Source: Aldehydirespirator sp963667505 (GTDB lineage Bacteria > Actinomycetota > Acidimicrobiia > Acidimicrobiales > Aldehydirespiratoraceae). From it: 64,000 nucleotides of DNA. The notes under the pieces were generated by a model that had not been told where the DNA came from, did not search any database, and was given only the letters and a program-made list of their open reading frames with translations. A program made the translations under genes and the position numbers. The DNA lies in assembly GCA_963667505.2 (NCBI GenBank), contig OY763490.2, forward strand, positions 1,612,001-1,676,000, read 5' to 3'. This document shows, piece by piece, positions 25,280-34,180 of the stretch (position 1 is its first letter; every line of letters begins with the position of its first letter).

Positions 25280-26794
25280 CTATCGGAGCGCCGCTCGGGC
25301 AGTTGCCGGACCGGGCCGAACAGACCTGGCATAGCTATCTGGCGGACCTGCCGCCGATGTCGGACGGTCGGGCGGACTAGTCGGGTTCGGAGCTCGCCCG
25401 CCCTCGGACCCGAACAGTGTCAGCGGGTCGGGGGAGCCTCGGCTGCCATGGCCGCCGAATGCCGGGGCTCGGGCATTCCCCGGGCCGGGTCTCGGCTGGA
25501 ACGCCGGGCCGGAACCGTTCCTTCTTCGGGCGGCGGGTTTGAACGGCGCTCGCGGCGACTCGGGAGCGTGCGCGGCTCCATAGTGCCGCCTGTCGGGCGG
25601 GTGGAGGGTGTGCTTGCCGTCAGGTCCGGTGCGGATCCTCCAGCCGTGGTGGTGAACCTTCTGATGACAGTTCCAGCAGGTGAGGACCATGTTCTTGATG
25701 TCGGTGGGCCCGCCCTTGGAGAACTCCTTGATGTGATGGCACTGGCACATCGCCGGATGGGCGCCGCAGTGGAAGCACCCGCCGTACTTGGCGATGAGCA
25801 GCTGCCGCTGGGCCTCGGTGGCGGTGCGCTTGCTGTGACCGCGCCAGATGGCCGTGCCGTCGGCGCCGTAGAGCACCCCGGTGATGCGGGCGTGGCAGGC
25901 CAGTTCGTCGAGCACCGCCTGGGGCAGCCGCGATCCGTCGGGAAGCTCGGCTACGAGGTCGCCGGTCTCGTCGTCGACGTGCGCTACGACACAGATGTCC
26001 GCGAACGGCCTGCCCGCTCCGGCGCCTGCTCCCGAGGAAGCGTTGTCGCTGGTCAGGTTGTCGAGAGCATCGGCCATGCACTGGGCGAAACTCCGCCGCC
26101 CGCTGACATCCTCGGCGGGACTGTTGCCGACGGGGCCGCGGTTGTCGGCAGCACTGTCCTTGTCGGCTTTGTAGAGACGCCGGGCCTCGGCCTCGATCCG
26201 GTTGGCGATGCGCCGCCCGGCTACGGCGTCGAACTCGCCTCGCAGATTCACCATGCCGTCGTCGCCGTTCCACACCCGCACACAGCGTCGGGCCCGCTGG
26301 CGCCGGTGCGCGGACTCGCCGCCGTCGCCTTGGCGGTCGACCGTCCACTGGCGAGTCTCACGGGCGAACTGCTCGGGCCGCATCGACTCCGCCTTGGCCA
26401 GGAGCTCTGTGTCGGCCTCCAAATCGGCTGGGCTGGTCTGCTCGACGGCATCGGCCAACCGCCTGGCATTTATCGCGGACACACGCCCCTGATCGACGGC
26501 GTCTCGCAGAACGGGCGCATCCTCAAGCACCCGAGCAGCCTTGACCTGGCCCCGAGCGTCCTGCCGGGACAGTCCCGCACTGGCAGCCAGCACCTCCGCG
26601 CCGCCGTCGCCGTGACGCTCACGCCCGGCCACCACAGCCGCGGCCGACACCTGGAAAGCAGAGGCGATCCCCACGATTGACTTCGAGATCCCCAACGCGT
26701 CACGGAACTCGTCAGTCATCGCCGCCCCGTCGTTGGCGATGGCCAGCATCTCCTTCACCGCGGCCTCGGCCCGTCGAGCAGCTTCGATCAGCAT
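25280..26794 (-). CDS. DUF222 (13E12-type) HNH endonuclease-domain protein
   Basis: About 504 residues from ATG 26794 (an in-frame TTG at 26830 is an alternative). Residues ~1-270 are the DUF222 region typical of actinobacterial 13E12 repeat proteins. The C-terminal HNH nuclease domain follows: CFHCGAHPAMCQCHHIKEFS, then NMVLTCWNCHQKVHHHGW, with the zinc cysteines and HH/N/H catalytic residues present. The final ~100 residues are Pro/Arg-rich and disordered. These genes are numerous in actinobacterial genomes and their role is unsettled; some lie in mobile regions. An AT-rich patch precedes the gene (26830-26870). Confidence 0.87.
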   Translation of the reverse strand: MLIEAARRAEAAVKEMLAIANDGAAMTDEFRDALGISKSIVGIASAFQVSAAAVVAGRERHGDGGAEVLAASAGLSRQDARGQVKAARVLEDAPVLRDAVDQGRVSAINARRLADAVEQTSPADLEADTELLAKAESMRPEQFARETRQWTVDRQGDGGESAHRRQRARRCVRVWNGDDGMVNLRGEFDAVAGRRIANRIEAEARRLYKADKDSAADNRGPVGNSPAEDVSGRRSFAQCMADALDNLTSDNASSGAGAGAGRPFADICVVAHVDDETGDLVAELPDGSRLPQAVLDELACHARITGVLYGADGTAIWRGHSKRTATEAQRQLLIAKYGGCFHCGAHPAMCQCHHIKEFSKGGPTDIKNMVLTCWNCHQKVHHHGWRIRTGPDGKHTLHPPDRRHYGAAHAPESPRAPFKPAARRRNGSGPAFQPRPGPGNARAPAFGGHGSRGSPDPLTLFGSEGGRAPNPTSPPDRPTSAAGPPDSYARSVRPGPATARAALR

Positions 26795-27115
26795 GAAGAC
26801 ATCATCCCATAGGGGTATGACATCTGTCAAGCATTTCAGCTCATATTCATGATTTTATATTCTTCTTCAAGCATGTCTGCGCTTCACCACCACCACATCC
26901 CCAGCCTCCCGCCCAGCACCAACCAGTCCGTCCAACGCAGCCGCCGTCGGCGTTGCGTTGTCTGACCCCGACGAGGACGTGCTGTGCCGATACTGATTCG
27001 TCTGGCTGGCCGAGCTGCAAGCACCTTGCGGCAGGACGCCGGCAGCCGCTTAGGGCCGACCCGCTTGGAGGGCATTTCACCCTCGTCACCCTCGTCACGC
27101 TCGTACGCTCCTGGC

Positions 27116-28165
27116 GTGAGGGTTGTGGACGCGCGGTCGTTGGACGCCGGGGACTTTGGCGCGGCGTTGGAGTTGCAGCAGCGGATCGACCGGGAGCGGG
27201 ATCCGGAGCTTCCGGTTACGCCGGCCGCGGAGCTGCGGGCGATCTTCGAGCGTGACGCCACCGACCATGCCCGTCATGAGCGGGTCGTGGCCCTCGACGG
27301 CCCCATCGCGCTGGCCATCGGCCATGTGGAGCTGACTGTCGATCCGGCCAACTCGGCCCTAGCGGGTGTGGAGATCACTCCCGCTGACGACGACGTTTCC
27401 GCGGCTGTGCTGGCCGAACTGCTACGGATCGCACGCAACGACGGGCGCATGTCGGTGATCGCCTGGGGGGATCACACGCCCGAGCGCCACCGCTTCTGGA
27501 CCGGCCTCGGCGCGGAGCTTCGCTACACCGAACAGGAGTCCAGCCTGGACATGGCCGCGGTGGACCCCGACCTGATGAAGCGCTGGATCGAGGCCGGCCC
27601 CGCCGACCTGGAACTGGTGCACTGGTCCCGCCGCTGCCCCGAGCAGTGGATGGAAGCGCTCGTCGCCACGGCCAACGCCATGAACGACGCCCCCACCGAC
27701 GACCTTGAAATGGCCGACACCATCGTCGACGCCGACATGATGCGAACCGAGATCGAGGCCCGGGCCGCCCGCGGGCTCGACTACCGCGGAGTCCTGGCGG
27801 TCACCGCCCGAGGCGAGGCCGCGGGCACGACCGAGGTGCTGGTCAACCGCCATCGCCCGGCGGTGTCGTGGCAGTGGAGCACCGTTGTCCTCCCCCGGCA
27901 CCGGGGCCGGGGCATCGGACGGTGGCTGAAGGCGACCATGTGGCAGCGCCTGCGCTCCACCGCGCCCGAAGTAACCGCGCTGCACACCGGCAACGCGGCC
28001 AGCAACGCCCACATGCTGGCTATCAACAACGAGATGGGCTTCAAGCCCACCCACATGATGGGCTGCTGGCAGGCCGACCTCGACACCCTGGACCGGCGCT
28101 CGGCTAGAGGTCCTCGGCTAGGAGTTGCTGGAAGGTCTCCGCGACTTCCAAATGCCTTGCGCTGA
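27116..28165 (+). CDS. GNAT-family N-acetyltransferase, two-domain
   Basis: 349 residues from GTG 27116, the start that gives the usual GNAT N-terminus (VRVVDARSLDAGDF). Two tandem GNAT domains are likely: an N-terminal half that lacks the acetyl-CoA loop and a C-terminal half with RGRGIGRWLKATM (acetyl-CoA pyrophosphate loop) and NAASNAHMLAINNEMGFKP, typical of the mycothiol-synthase-like tandem group. The substrate is not determinable. The last ~20 codons overlap the convergent AbiEii-like gene by 62 bp, so the C-terminal residues are not conserved and may be an extension after stop loss. Confidence 0.8.
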   Translation: MRVVDARSLDAGDFGAALELQQRIDRERDPELPVTPAAELRAIFERDATDHARHERVVALDGPIALAIGHVELTVDPANSALAGVEITPADDDVSAAVLAELLRIARNDGRMSVIAWGDHTPERHRFWTGLGAELRYTEQESSLDMAAVDPDLMKRWIEAGPADLELVHWSRRCPEQWMEALVATANAMNDAPTDDLEMADTIVDADMMRTEIEARAARGLDYRGVLAVTARGEAAGTTEVLVNRHRPAVSWQWSTVVLPRHRGRGIGRWLKATMWQRLRSTAPEVTALHTGNAASNAHMLAINNEMGFKPTHMMGCWQADLDTLDRRSARGPRLGVAGRSPRLPNALR

Positions 28166-28781
28166 AGTACTCCACCACCCGGTCTCGGATGTCCTCGCCG
28201 AAGATCTCCTCCATGGCGGCGTCACCCTTGACCGGACCAAAGTCCGCCAGGTGTCGGAGAACGCCACTGACCTCGGAGTAGTGCAGGTCGATACCGTACC
28301 TGCGGAAGTGCAGCATGACGGCCTGCTCGATGCTTATTCCACCACCCGTCTCTATGAACATCACATCAACGAAGTCACGCAGTTGCTTTCGGCCAGTTAT
28401 CGCCTTGAACTTCCCCGCCGCAATGTCCTGTAGCGAGGCGACATGAAGTCCGTCTATCTCCAAGGTCGGGCCGAGACAGTGCGCTCCCTCGTCAGCGACT
28501 ATGTCCACGCTCACGTCGTTGAACACCCCGCGAATCAGCCGCTCTGAGGCATCTGTCAAGAGGAACTCTCCAGCGGCCGACAGTTCAGATATAACCGCGT
28601 CGATGTCAAAGCAGGTGGGGAAGAAGATGTCGAGGTCGACGCTGCGTCGGTGGCGCAGCCAGATCGCCAGACCTGTGCCACCCATCAGCGCACCGCCGTC
28701 GGGGAGAGCGGAGGCGACAGTGGGCCAGGCGTTGAGCGTTCCCTCGGGCAGCAGGTCGCGATAGTCAGAAAGGCGACGCAC
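28104..28781 (-). CDS. AbiEii/AbiGii-type nucleotidyltransferase toxin
   Basis: About 225 residues from GTG 28781. The nucleotidyltransferase core is visible: LMGGTGLAIWLRHRRSVDLDIFF, with the glycine-rich helix and the D-x-D metal residues, followed by SVDIVADE. The family supplies the toxin of type IV (AbiE) toxin-antitoxin systems, which modify tRNA or other targets and can abort phage infection. The start overlaps the upstream winged-helix gene by 17 bp, the usual arrangement of AbiEi-AbiEii pairs. TTG near 28793 is an alternative start. Confidence 0.8.
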   Translation of the reverse strand: MRRLSDYRDLLPEGTLNAWPTVASALPDGGALMGGTGLAIWLRHRRSVDLDIFFPTCFDIDAVISELSAAGEFLLTDASERLIRGVFNDVSVDIVADEGAHCLGPTLEIDGLHVASLQDIAAGKFKAITGRKQLRDFVDVMFIETGGGISIEQAVMLHFRRYGIDLHYSEVSGVLRHLADFGPVKGDAAMEEIFGEDIRDRVVEYFSARHLEVAETFQQLLAEDL

Positions 28782-29355
28782 GACGCCTCGCAAGTGCGGT
28801 ACGGACGAGTTGCCGCCTGTCGTCGGGGAGGTGGGGATGCCCTTCCACGAACTCCAGGGAATCGCAGGGCAGCGTCGACAACGCCCATCCCCAGGACGAG
28901 ACATCTGAGGAGGCGAGAATGCGCTCGGCGACGAAGTCGGCGTGGCGGGGCAGCTTATACAGCGACGTGTCGCCCCACCAGAACAGGTGCGCGAAGCGCT
29001 CCGGGAGGCAGTCGGGCATCGGTGCGGGCGGCACCTCGGGAAGCTCCGTGAAGCGCAGCACGTCCGGCACCTGCGACCAGGCGGCCGCGACGTCGAGGCG
29101 CCAGACAACCTCGCGCCGCACGGGCCGGGCCAGCACCAGTTCGGGGTCGCCGGTGATCAGGCCCAACTCGACGAGCCGCTCCAGACACGGCAGGGTCTCG
29201 TCGCGGTCGGTCCCGGCCGCGACCGCGACTGAGGCGGCTGGATACAGCCCGAGCGGACGCCGCGACAGGGCGGCCAAGATGCGCTTCTGCGGCTCCGACA
29301 GCGCCAGCGCGCCGCCCGGCTGGCTGCCGTTCGCTGTGCCGACCTGATCCCCCAC
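28765..29355 (-). CDS. winged-helix antitoxin partner of the AbiEii-like gene
   Basis: 196 residues. The N-terminal ~75 form a winged helix (LSEPQKRILAALSRRPLGLYPAASVAVAAG, then ERLVELGLI); the rest (HLFWWGDTSLYKLPRHADFVAERIL) is helical and resembles proteins encoded just before AbiEii toxins. By position and overlap it is the probable antitoxin and autoregulator, comparable to AbiEi, though the sequence is diverged. GTG 29355 lies 44 bp downstream of the cinA stop. Confidence 0.6.
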   Translation of the reverse strand: MGDQVGTANGSQPGGALALSEPQKRILAALSRRPLGLYPAASVAVAAGTDRDETLPCLERLVELGLITGDPELVLARPVRREVVWRLDVAAAWSQVPDVLRFTELPEVPPAPMPDCLPERFAHLFWWGDTSLYKLPRHADFVAERILASSDVSSWGWALSTLPCDSLEFVEGHPHLPDDRRQLVRTALARRRASPF

Positions 29356-29399
29356 AGCCTCAAGGCTACGGGGTGCGCCACCGCGTGAGGAGGAGCGTC

Positions 29400-30674
29400 T
29401 CAGTCGTGGACGACGTCGAGCCCGCCGGCGCGGGGCAGCAGGCGGAGCCGCAGCAGGTTCAGGGCGGTGATCGTGCCGAGCTGGCGCACCATGGTGCGGG
29501 CCATGTTGAACTGCACCCGCACCGCCTCGCCGGCGCCGTCGAGGTGCAAGGCGATCCAGACCGTGCCCGGCTCGGCGCCCTCGTGGGAGTCGGGGCCGGC
29601 CGCGCCGGTGGTGGCCAGGCCCACATCCGCACCGAGCACACCGCAGGCGCCGGCCGCCATCGCCAACGCCATCTCCTCGCTGACGGCGCTCACATCCGGG
29701 GCGCCCAGCACACCGGTCTTCAGGGCGCGGTCGTAGGGCACGACCGCGCCGCGCAGCACGTCGCTCGCGCCGGGCACGTCGGTCAGGCGGGACGCGATCA
29801 GCCCGCCGGTGACCGACTCGGCCAATCCCAGCGTGAGGCCCTGCGAGCGCATCAGACCGAGCACCACCGACTCCATGGTGTCGTCGTCGGCGCCGAAGAC
29901 GGCCTCGCCGATCACCACCCGGGCCCTGGCCTCCACCCCTGACAGCACTCGCCCGGCGGCCTCGTCGTCGGCGGCCTTGGCGGTGATGCGGACCTTGAGG
30001 CCCTCCATCCCGCTGGCCAGGAAGGCGATGGTGGCCTCGCCGGTGGCGTCCAAGCGGCGCATCTCCGGTCCCAGCATCTCGGCCAGGCCCGACTCGGAGT
30101 GCCCCCAGGTGCGCAGCGTGCGGCTGCGGATCACGCTGCGCTCGCCGGAGCGGGCCCGCAAGTCCGGCAGCACGCACTCGCTGACCATCTTCTTCATCTC
30201 CCAGGGCACGCCCGGCACGGCGTAGATAACCTTCGCCCCGGCGCCGCGACCTACCGGGCAGATCAGGCCGGGGGCGGTGCCCGGCTGCACGTCCATCACC
30301 CGGGCGCCGACAGGCACGTCGGCCTGCTGGAGGTTGTTGGCGGGCATCTGGCGGTCGCGCCGGTAGAACATCGACCGGATCCGCTCGGCCACCGTGTCGT
30401 CGCGGCGCAATGCGACTCCCATCACCGCGGCGATCGCCTCCCTGGTGATGTCGTCGGGAGTGGGGCCGAGCCCGCCGCACACGATCACCGCGTCGCTTCG
30501 CTCCAGCGCCTGCTCGAGCGCCACGACCATCCGGCCGAGGTTGTCGCCGACCTTGGTCTGGAAGTGGCTGTCGATGCCGGCCAGCGCCAGCTGCTCGCCT
30601 ATCCACGATGAGTTGGTGTCGACGATCTGGCCCAGCAGCAACTCCGTGCCGACCGCGACCACCTCGCATCTCAC
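29400..30674 (-). CDS. cinA: CinA family protein (MoaB-like/nicotinamide deamidase)
   Basis: 424 residues. The N-terminal MoaB/COG1058 domain (1-170) has VGTELLLGQIVDTNSSWI and VCGGLGPTPDDITREAIA; the C-terminal CinA domain (about 270-424) has LGLAESVTGGLIASRLT and ATTGAAGPDSH. In other bacteria CinA acts in NMN deamidation and pyridine-nucleotide recycling, and is co-transcribed with recA and pgsA. It sits directly downstream of pgsA, the conserved order. Length and motifs are normal. Confidence 0.93.
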   Translation of the reverse strand: MRCEVVAVGTELLLGQIVDTNSSWIGEQLALAGIDSHFQTKVGDNLGRMVVALEQALERSDAVIVCGGLGPTPDDITREAIAAVMGVALRRDDTVAERIRSMFYRRDRQMPANNLQQADVPVGARVMDVQPGTAPGLICPVGRGAGAKVIYAVPGVPWEMKKMVSECVLPDLRARSGERSVIRSRTLRTWGHSESGLAEMLGPEMRRLDATGEATIAFLASGMEGLKVRITAKAADDEAAGRVLSGVEARARVVIGEAVFGADDDTMESVVLGLMRSQGLTLGLAESVTGGLIASRLTDVPGASDVLRGAVVPYDRALKTGVLGAPDVSAVSEEMALAMAAGACGVLGADVGLATTGAAGPDSHEGAEPGTVWIALHLDGAGEAVRVQFNMARTMVRQLGTITALNLLRLRLLPRAGGLDVVHD

Positions 30675-30704
30675 GGCGCAGCCATCCCAAGCACCAGGAC
30701 GCGG

Positions 30705-31292
30705 CTAAGCCCGGTCACGGGAACGGGCGCGAGACCGGGCCGTGCGGCCGTCGAGCAGGTACTGCGCGCCGGTGAACAGCGTGAACGCCACGGCCAGCCA
30801 CAGCGCGGCCACCAGCACCGCGTCGGCCGCCTTCAGGGTCGGCATGACAGCCATGGCCAGAGCCACGCCCTGCACGAAGGTCTTGTACTTGGCGGAGCGG
30901 CGGGCCGGGATCGACACTCCCTCGCCTGCCCAGCGGGCCCGCCAGGCGGTGATTCCCAGCTCTCGCAGCGCCATTATCGTCACCGGCACCCACCAGTAGC
31001 GCTCCACCGCCACCAGGCAGAACGCCGCGCCGAGCACCACCACCTTGTCGGCGAGCGGATCGAGGAACGCGCCGCTGCGGCTCACGACGTTGGCCCGGCG
31101 GGCCACCCGGCCATCGAAGAAGTCCGTGGTGCCCATGGCCACGCCCAGCCCGAACGCGGCCCACGAAGCACCGCGGGTGTCCTCAGCCTGAAGGATCAGC
31201 AGGAACAGCACCGGCGAGAAGAGCAGCCGGGCGAGGGTGAGCAGGTTGGCCGGGTGCAACAGCCCGGCCTGTGCCGGTTCTGGCGCGGTCAC
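30705..31292 (-). CDS. pgsA: CDP-diacylglycerol-glycerol-3-phosphate 3-phosphatidyltransferase
   Basis: 195 residues, integral membrane CDP-alcohol phosphatidyltransferase that makes phosphatidylglycerophosphate. The family motif D-x2-D-G-x2-A-R-x8-G-x3-D-x3-D is intact in DFFDGRVARR...GAFLDPLADK. Five to six hydrophobic helices are visible. GTG 31292 overlaps the rimO stop (TGA at 31289-31291) by 4 bp. The related inositol-phosphate synthase shares the motif, but the rimO-pgsA-cinA order favours PgsA. Confidence 0.92.
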   Translation of the reverse strand: MTAPEPAQAGLLHPANLLTLARLLFSPVLFLLILQAEDTRGASWAAFGLGVAMGTTDFFDGRVARRANVVSRSGAFLDPLADKVVVLGAAFCLVAVERYWWVPVTIMALRELGITAWRARWAGEGVSIPARRSAKYKTFVQGVALAMAVMPTLKAADAVLVAALWLAVAFTLFTGAQYLLDGRTARSRARSRDRA

Positions 31293-32677
31293 GCTGCCTC
31301 CAGGTCGCAGCCCATCGCCGCCGTGACTGTCACCGAAGCGAAGGTACCGGGCCGCAGACCGGGGGGCACAGTCACGATCCCGTCGATCTCGGGCGCCTCC
31401 CGATGGGTGCGGCCCACGCCCGGCTCGTCCACGAGAACTTCGACCCTGCTTCCGACCAGAAGGTCACGGCGGTGCGCGGTGATTCCGTCCTGCAGCTCCC
31501 CCAGCTCGGCCAGTCGGTCGGCCCGAAGACTCTCCTCCACCTTGCGATCGAGGCTGGACGAATAGGTGCCGGCCTCCTCGGAATAGGCGAAGAACCCGCA
31601 CCAGTCGAGCTGGGCCTCCTCCACGAAGCGCAGCAGCGTGTCGTGGTCTTCCTCGGTCTCGCCCGGATAGCCGACGATGAAGTTGGACCGGAACGCGGCG
31701 TCGGGCTCGCGCCGCCGGATCGCCTGGATGCGGGCCAGGAACTTGTCGCCGTCGCCCCAGCGGCGCATCCGGCGCAGCAGCGGCGCGGACACGTGCTGCA
31801 GGGACAGGTCGAAGTAGGGCACTCCGGTGGCGCAGATGGCGTCGATCAGGGCGTCGTTGAGATCGGACGGGTACAGGTACAGCAGCCGGGTGCGGGCCGC
31901 ACGGGCCGACACAGCCTCGACCAACGGCACGATCCGGCGCTCGCCCCTGCCCTGGTCGCGGCCGTAGGAGGCCAGGTCCTGGGCCACCAGCACGATCTCG
32001 GCCGCGGCGAGCCGGTCGACCTCGTCCAGGATCTGCCGCATCGACCGGCTCCGCTGCGGGCCCCGGAAGCTGGGGATGGCACAGAATCCGCAGGCTCGGT
32101 CGCAGCCCTCGGCGATCTTCACATACGCCCACGGCCGCGGCGAGCGGGGCCGGGGCAGGTTGAGCAGGTCGAAAGCGGGGATCCCGGCCCGGGAAGGGTC
32201 GAGCCGGCCGGAGACCGGGGCCTTCGACGGGCGCAACTCGACCGGCACCGGCGCGGGATCGGCAAAGGCCGCCGGCCATGGCGCAGGCGTTGACGCCGAC
32301 GCGGTGCCGGATGTGGCGGCCGGGGGTCCGAGGCCGCGCCCAGATTCGAGCAGCGCCATGCCGAAGCCGGCCACGCGGTCGATCTCAGGCATCCACTCGG
32401 CCAGCTCCTCGCCGTAGCGCTCGGCGAGGCAGCCGGTCACCACCAGCGACGCGTCCGGGGACTTGGCGTCGGCCAGGGCCAGGATGGCGTCGATCGACTC
32501 CTGGCGGGCCTCCTCCACGAACGCGCAGGTGTTGACCACCACCAGATCGGCACCCGAGGCCTCGTGCGTCTGCGTCAGCCCCCCGGCAGTCAGCAGTCCG
32601 ACCAGCTTGTCGGAGTCGACCTGGTTCTTGGGGCACCCCAGGGTGTGGACTGCGAACGACCGCGGCCCGCCGGACAT
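31289..32677 (-). CDS. rimO: ribosomal protein S12 methylthiotransferase
   Basis: 462 residues. Radical-SAM enzyme that adds a methylthio group to an aspartate of ribosomal protein S12. N-terminal cluster cysteines C15 (LGCPKNQVDS), C51 and C83; radical-SAM cysteines C192/C196/C199 (GCDRACGFC); the C-terminal TRAM domain ends TVTAAMGCDLEAA. HTLGCPKNQVDSD distinguishes RimO from MiaB. Residues ~112-175 are an Ala/Pro/Ser-rich insert absent from ordinary RimO, parallel to inserts in MiaB and NrdJ here. Start ATG 32677; it overlaps pgsA. Confidence 0.96.
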   Translation of the reverse strand: MSGGPRSFAVHTLGCPKNQVDSDKLVGLLTAGGLTQTHEASGADLVVVNTCAFVEEARQESIDAILALADAKSPDASLVVTGCLAERYGEELAEWMPEIDRVAGFGMALLESGRGLGPPAATSGTASASTPAPWPAAFADPAPVPVELRPSKAPVSGRLDPSRAGIPAFDLLNLPRPRSPRPWAYVKIAEGCDRACGFCAIPSFRGPQRSRSMRQILDEVDRLAAAEIVLVAQDLASYGRDQGRGERRIVPLVEAVSARAARTRLLYLYPSDLNDALIDAICATGVPYFDLSLQHVSAPLLRRMRRWGDGDKFLARIQAIRRREPDAAFRSNFIVGYPGETEEDHDTLLRFVEEAQLDWCGFFAYSEEAGTYSSSLDRKVEESLRADRLAELGELQDGITAHRRDLLVGSRVEVLVDEPGVGRTHREAPEIDGIVTVPPGLRPGTFASVTVTAAMGCDLEAA

Positions 32678-32685
32678 TGCAGCGC

Positions 32686-34002
32686 TCAGCCGCCGATGCC
32701 GGCGGTCCCGGTTGGCAGCGGCAGGGTCGTGGTCGACGTCGTGTAGACGGGCGGCGGCAGGGTCGTGCCCGGCGGCGGAAGGGTTGTGGTGGATGTCGTG
32801 TCGGTGGGCGAGGTGGTCGTGGTCGGGTAGACGGCCGGCGGCGGATCGTGCCGGGCGCAGTCGCCGGCGATGATGTCGCGGATCCGGTCGTGCCTCGCTC
32901 CCGTAGCGGTGGGAGCGGGCGCCCCGTTGGGCCCGAGCAAGTGAGGGTGGAACGACCAGTCGACGACCTCGGAGCCGAAGAAGTCGATCTGCAGTACGCC
33001 GGTCTCGCCCGTCTGCTCCACCCGCGGGTGCCACACGAAGTTGCCGAGCGAGTAGGCCACGAGCGTCCCGTCCCCAGACTCGCGGACGGGCTGCAGTACA
33101 TGGGGATGGTGGCCGATCACCGCGTCCGCGCCGGCGGCGAGCAGTTCCAGGGCCAGCGACTCCTGCTCGGGGCTGGGGCAGGTGTCGCGCTCGATGCCCC
33201 AGTGGACGGTGGCGATCACTGCATCGGCATCCTCGGCCGCGGCCCGGACGCTGTCGAGCACCCGCGACCGGTCGGGGGGATGGGCCGACGCGATGCCCGG
33301 AGCGGTCGGACTCGCAGCGAAGTTCGGCGGCACGACCAGCGACGCCCCGACGAAGGCCACTCGCACGCCGTTCTCGGTGGTGAGCACCCGGTAGCGGTAG
33401 GCGTCGTCGATGGTCGCGCCAGCGCCCACAGCGACCACCCCGGCGGCTTCGAGCCACTCGACGGTGTCGATGAGGGCGTCGGGCCCGTAGTCCTTGGCGT
33501 GGTTGTTGGCAAGGTTGGCGACATCGACCCCTCCGGCGGCCAGACGAGCCGCGGCCGACAGCGGCGCCCGGAACACGAACGTCTTGTCGACGGGCAGACC
33601 GCGGTCGCTGATCGCCATCTCCACGTTGACAAGGGCGAGGTCGGCCGAGTCCAGCGGCGGGTCGAGCAGCGTGAACGGATCGATGCCCTGGGATTCGGTG
33701 CGGTCCATGAGCACATCGCCGCCCGCCAGCAGTGTCCACTCCCGCGACGGCAGGGTGCTGGTGGTGGCCGCGGTGGTGGTCGTGTCGGCGGTGACCGACG
33801 GCGGCGCGGTCGTCGACGGCGCCGAGATCACAGAGGTGGGCGCGGGCTCCTGCGGCGCAGGCGCCGCGTCGGAGCACGCCGCGGCCAGCACGGCCGACGC
33901 GAGCAACGCTCCGCACACGCCGAGCACCGCCCGCCCGGGAAGTACCCGGCGTGAAGGGACCCTTCCCGGAAGTGCCCGTTCCAGAGATGCGATCGCTTCC
34001 AT
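32686..34002 (-). CDS. CapA-family lipoprotein (poly-gamma-glutamate synthesis type)
   Basis: 438 residues from ATG 34002, chosen because it directly precedes a lipoprotein signal: basic N-terminus, hydrophobic core and lipobox VLAAAC. A Thr/Ser/Pro-rich linker follows, then the CapA metallophosphatase-like domain: LAGGDVLMDR, NVEMAISDRG, NLANNHAKDYG (the N-x-x-N-N-H motif), VHWGIERDTCPSPEQ, and IGHHPHVLQPV. In Bacillus CapA/PgsA helps export poly-gamma-glutamate; in most bacteria the role is unknown. The C-terminal ~50 residues are Thr/Pro repeats. It lies just upstream of rimO with an 8-bp gap. Confidence 0.88.
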   Translation of the reverse strand: MEAIASLERALPGRVPSRRVLPGRAVLGVCGALLASAVLAAACSDAAPAPQEPAPTSVISAPSTTAPPSVTADTTTTAATTSTLPSREWTLLAGGDVLMDRTESQGIDPFTLLDPPLDSADLALVNVEMAISDRGLPVDKTFVFRAPLSAAARLAAGGVDVANLANNHAKDYGPDALIDTVEWLEAAGVVAVGAGATIDDAYRYRVLTTENGVRVAFVGASLVVPPNFAASPTAPGIASAHPPDRSRVLDSVRAAAEDADAVIATVHWGIERDTCPSPEQESLALELLAAGADAVIGHHPHVLQPVRESGDGTLVAYSLGNFVWHPRVEQTGETGVLQIDFFGSEVVDWSFHPHLLGPNGAPAPTATGARHDRIRDIIAGDCARHDPPPAVYPTTTTSPTDTTSTTTLPPPGTTLPPPVYTTSTTTLPLPTGTAGIGG

Positions 34003-34180
34003 CTGACCTGTCTCGTCGATCCCGCACGATAGACGACACGGTCGCCCGGCTCGGACCATTTGCACCTGCGGGCCGCTCCGTGCCGGCGCGGCCTCGCCCA
34101 ACTCGTCAGGAGCCATCGAGGACGGCGGCGGCTTCTCAGGGCGCATACGGGCCGGACACGCTCGCCAGCCTGCTCGGCCT

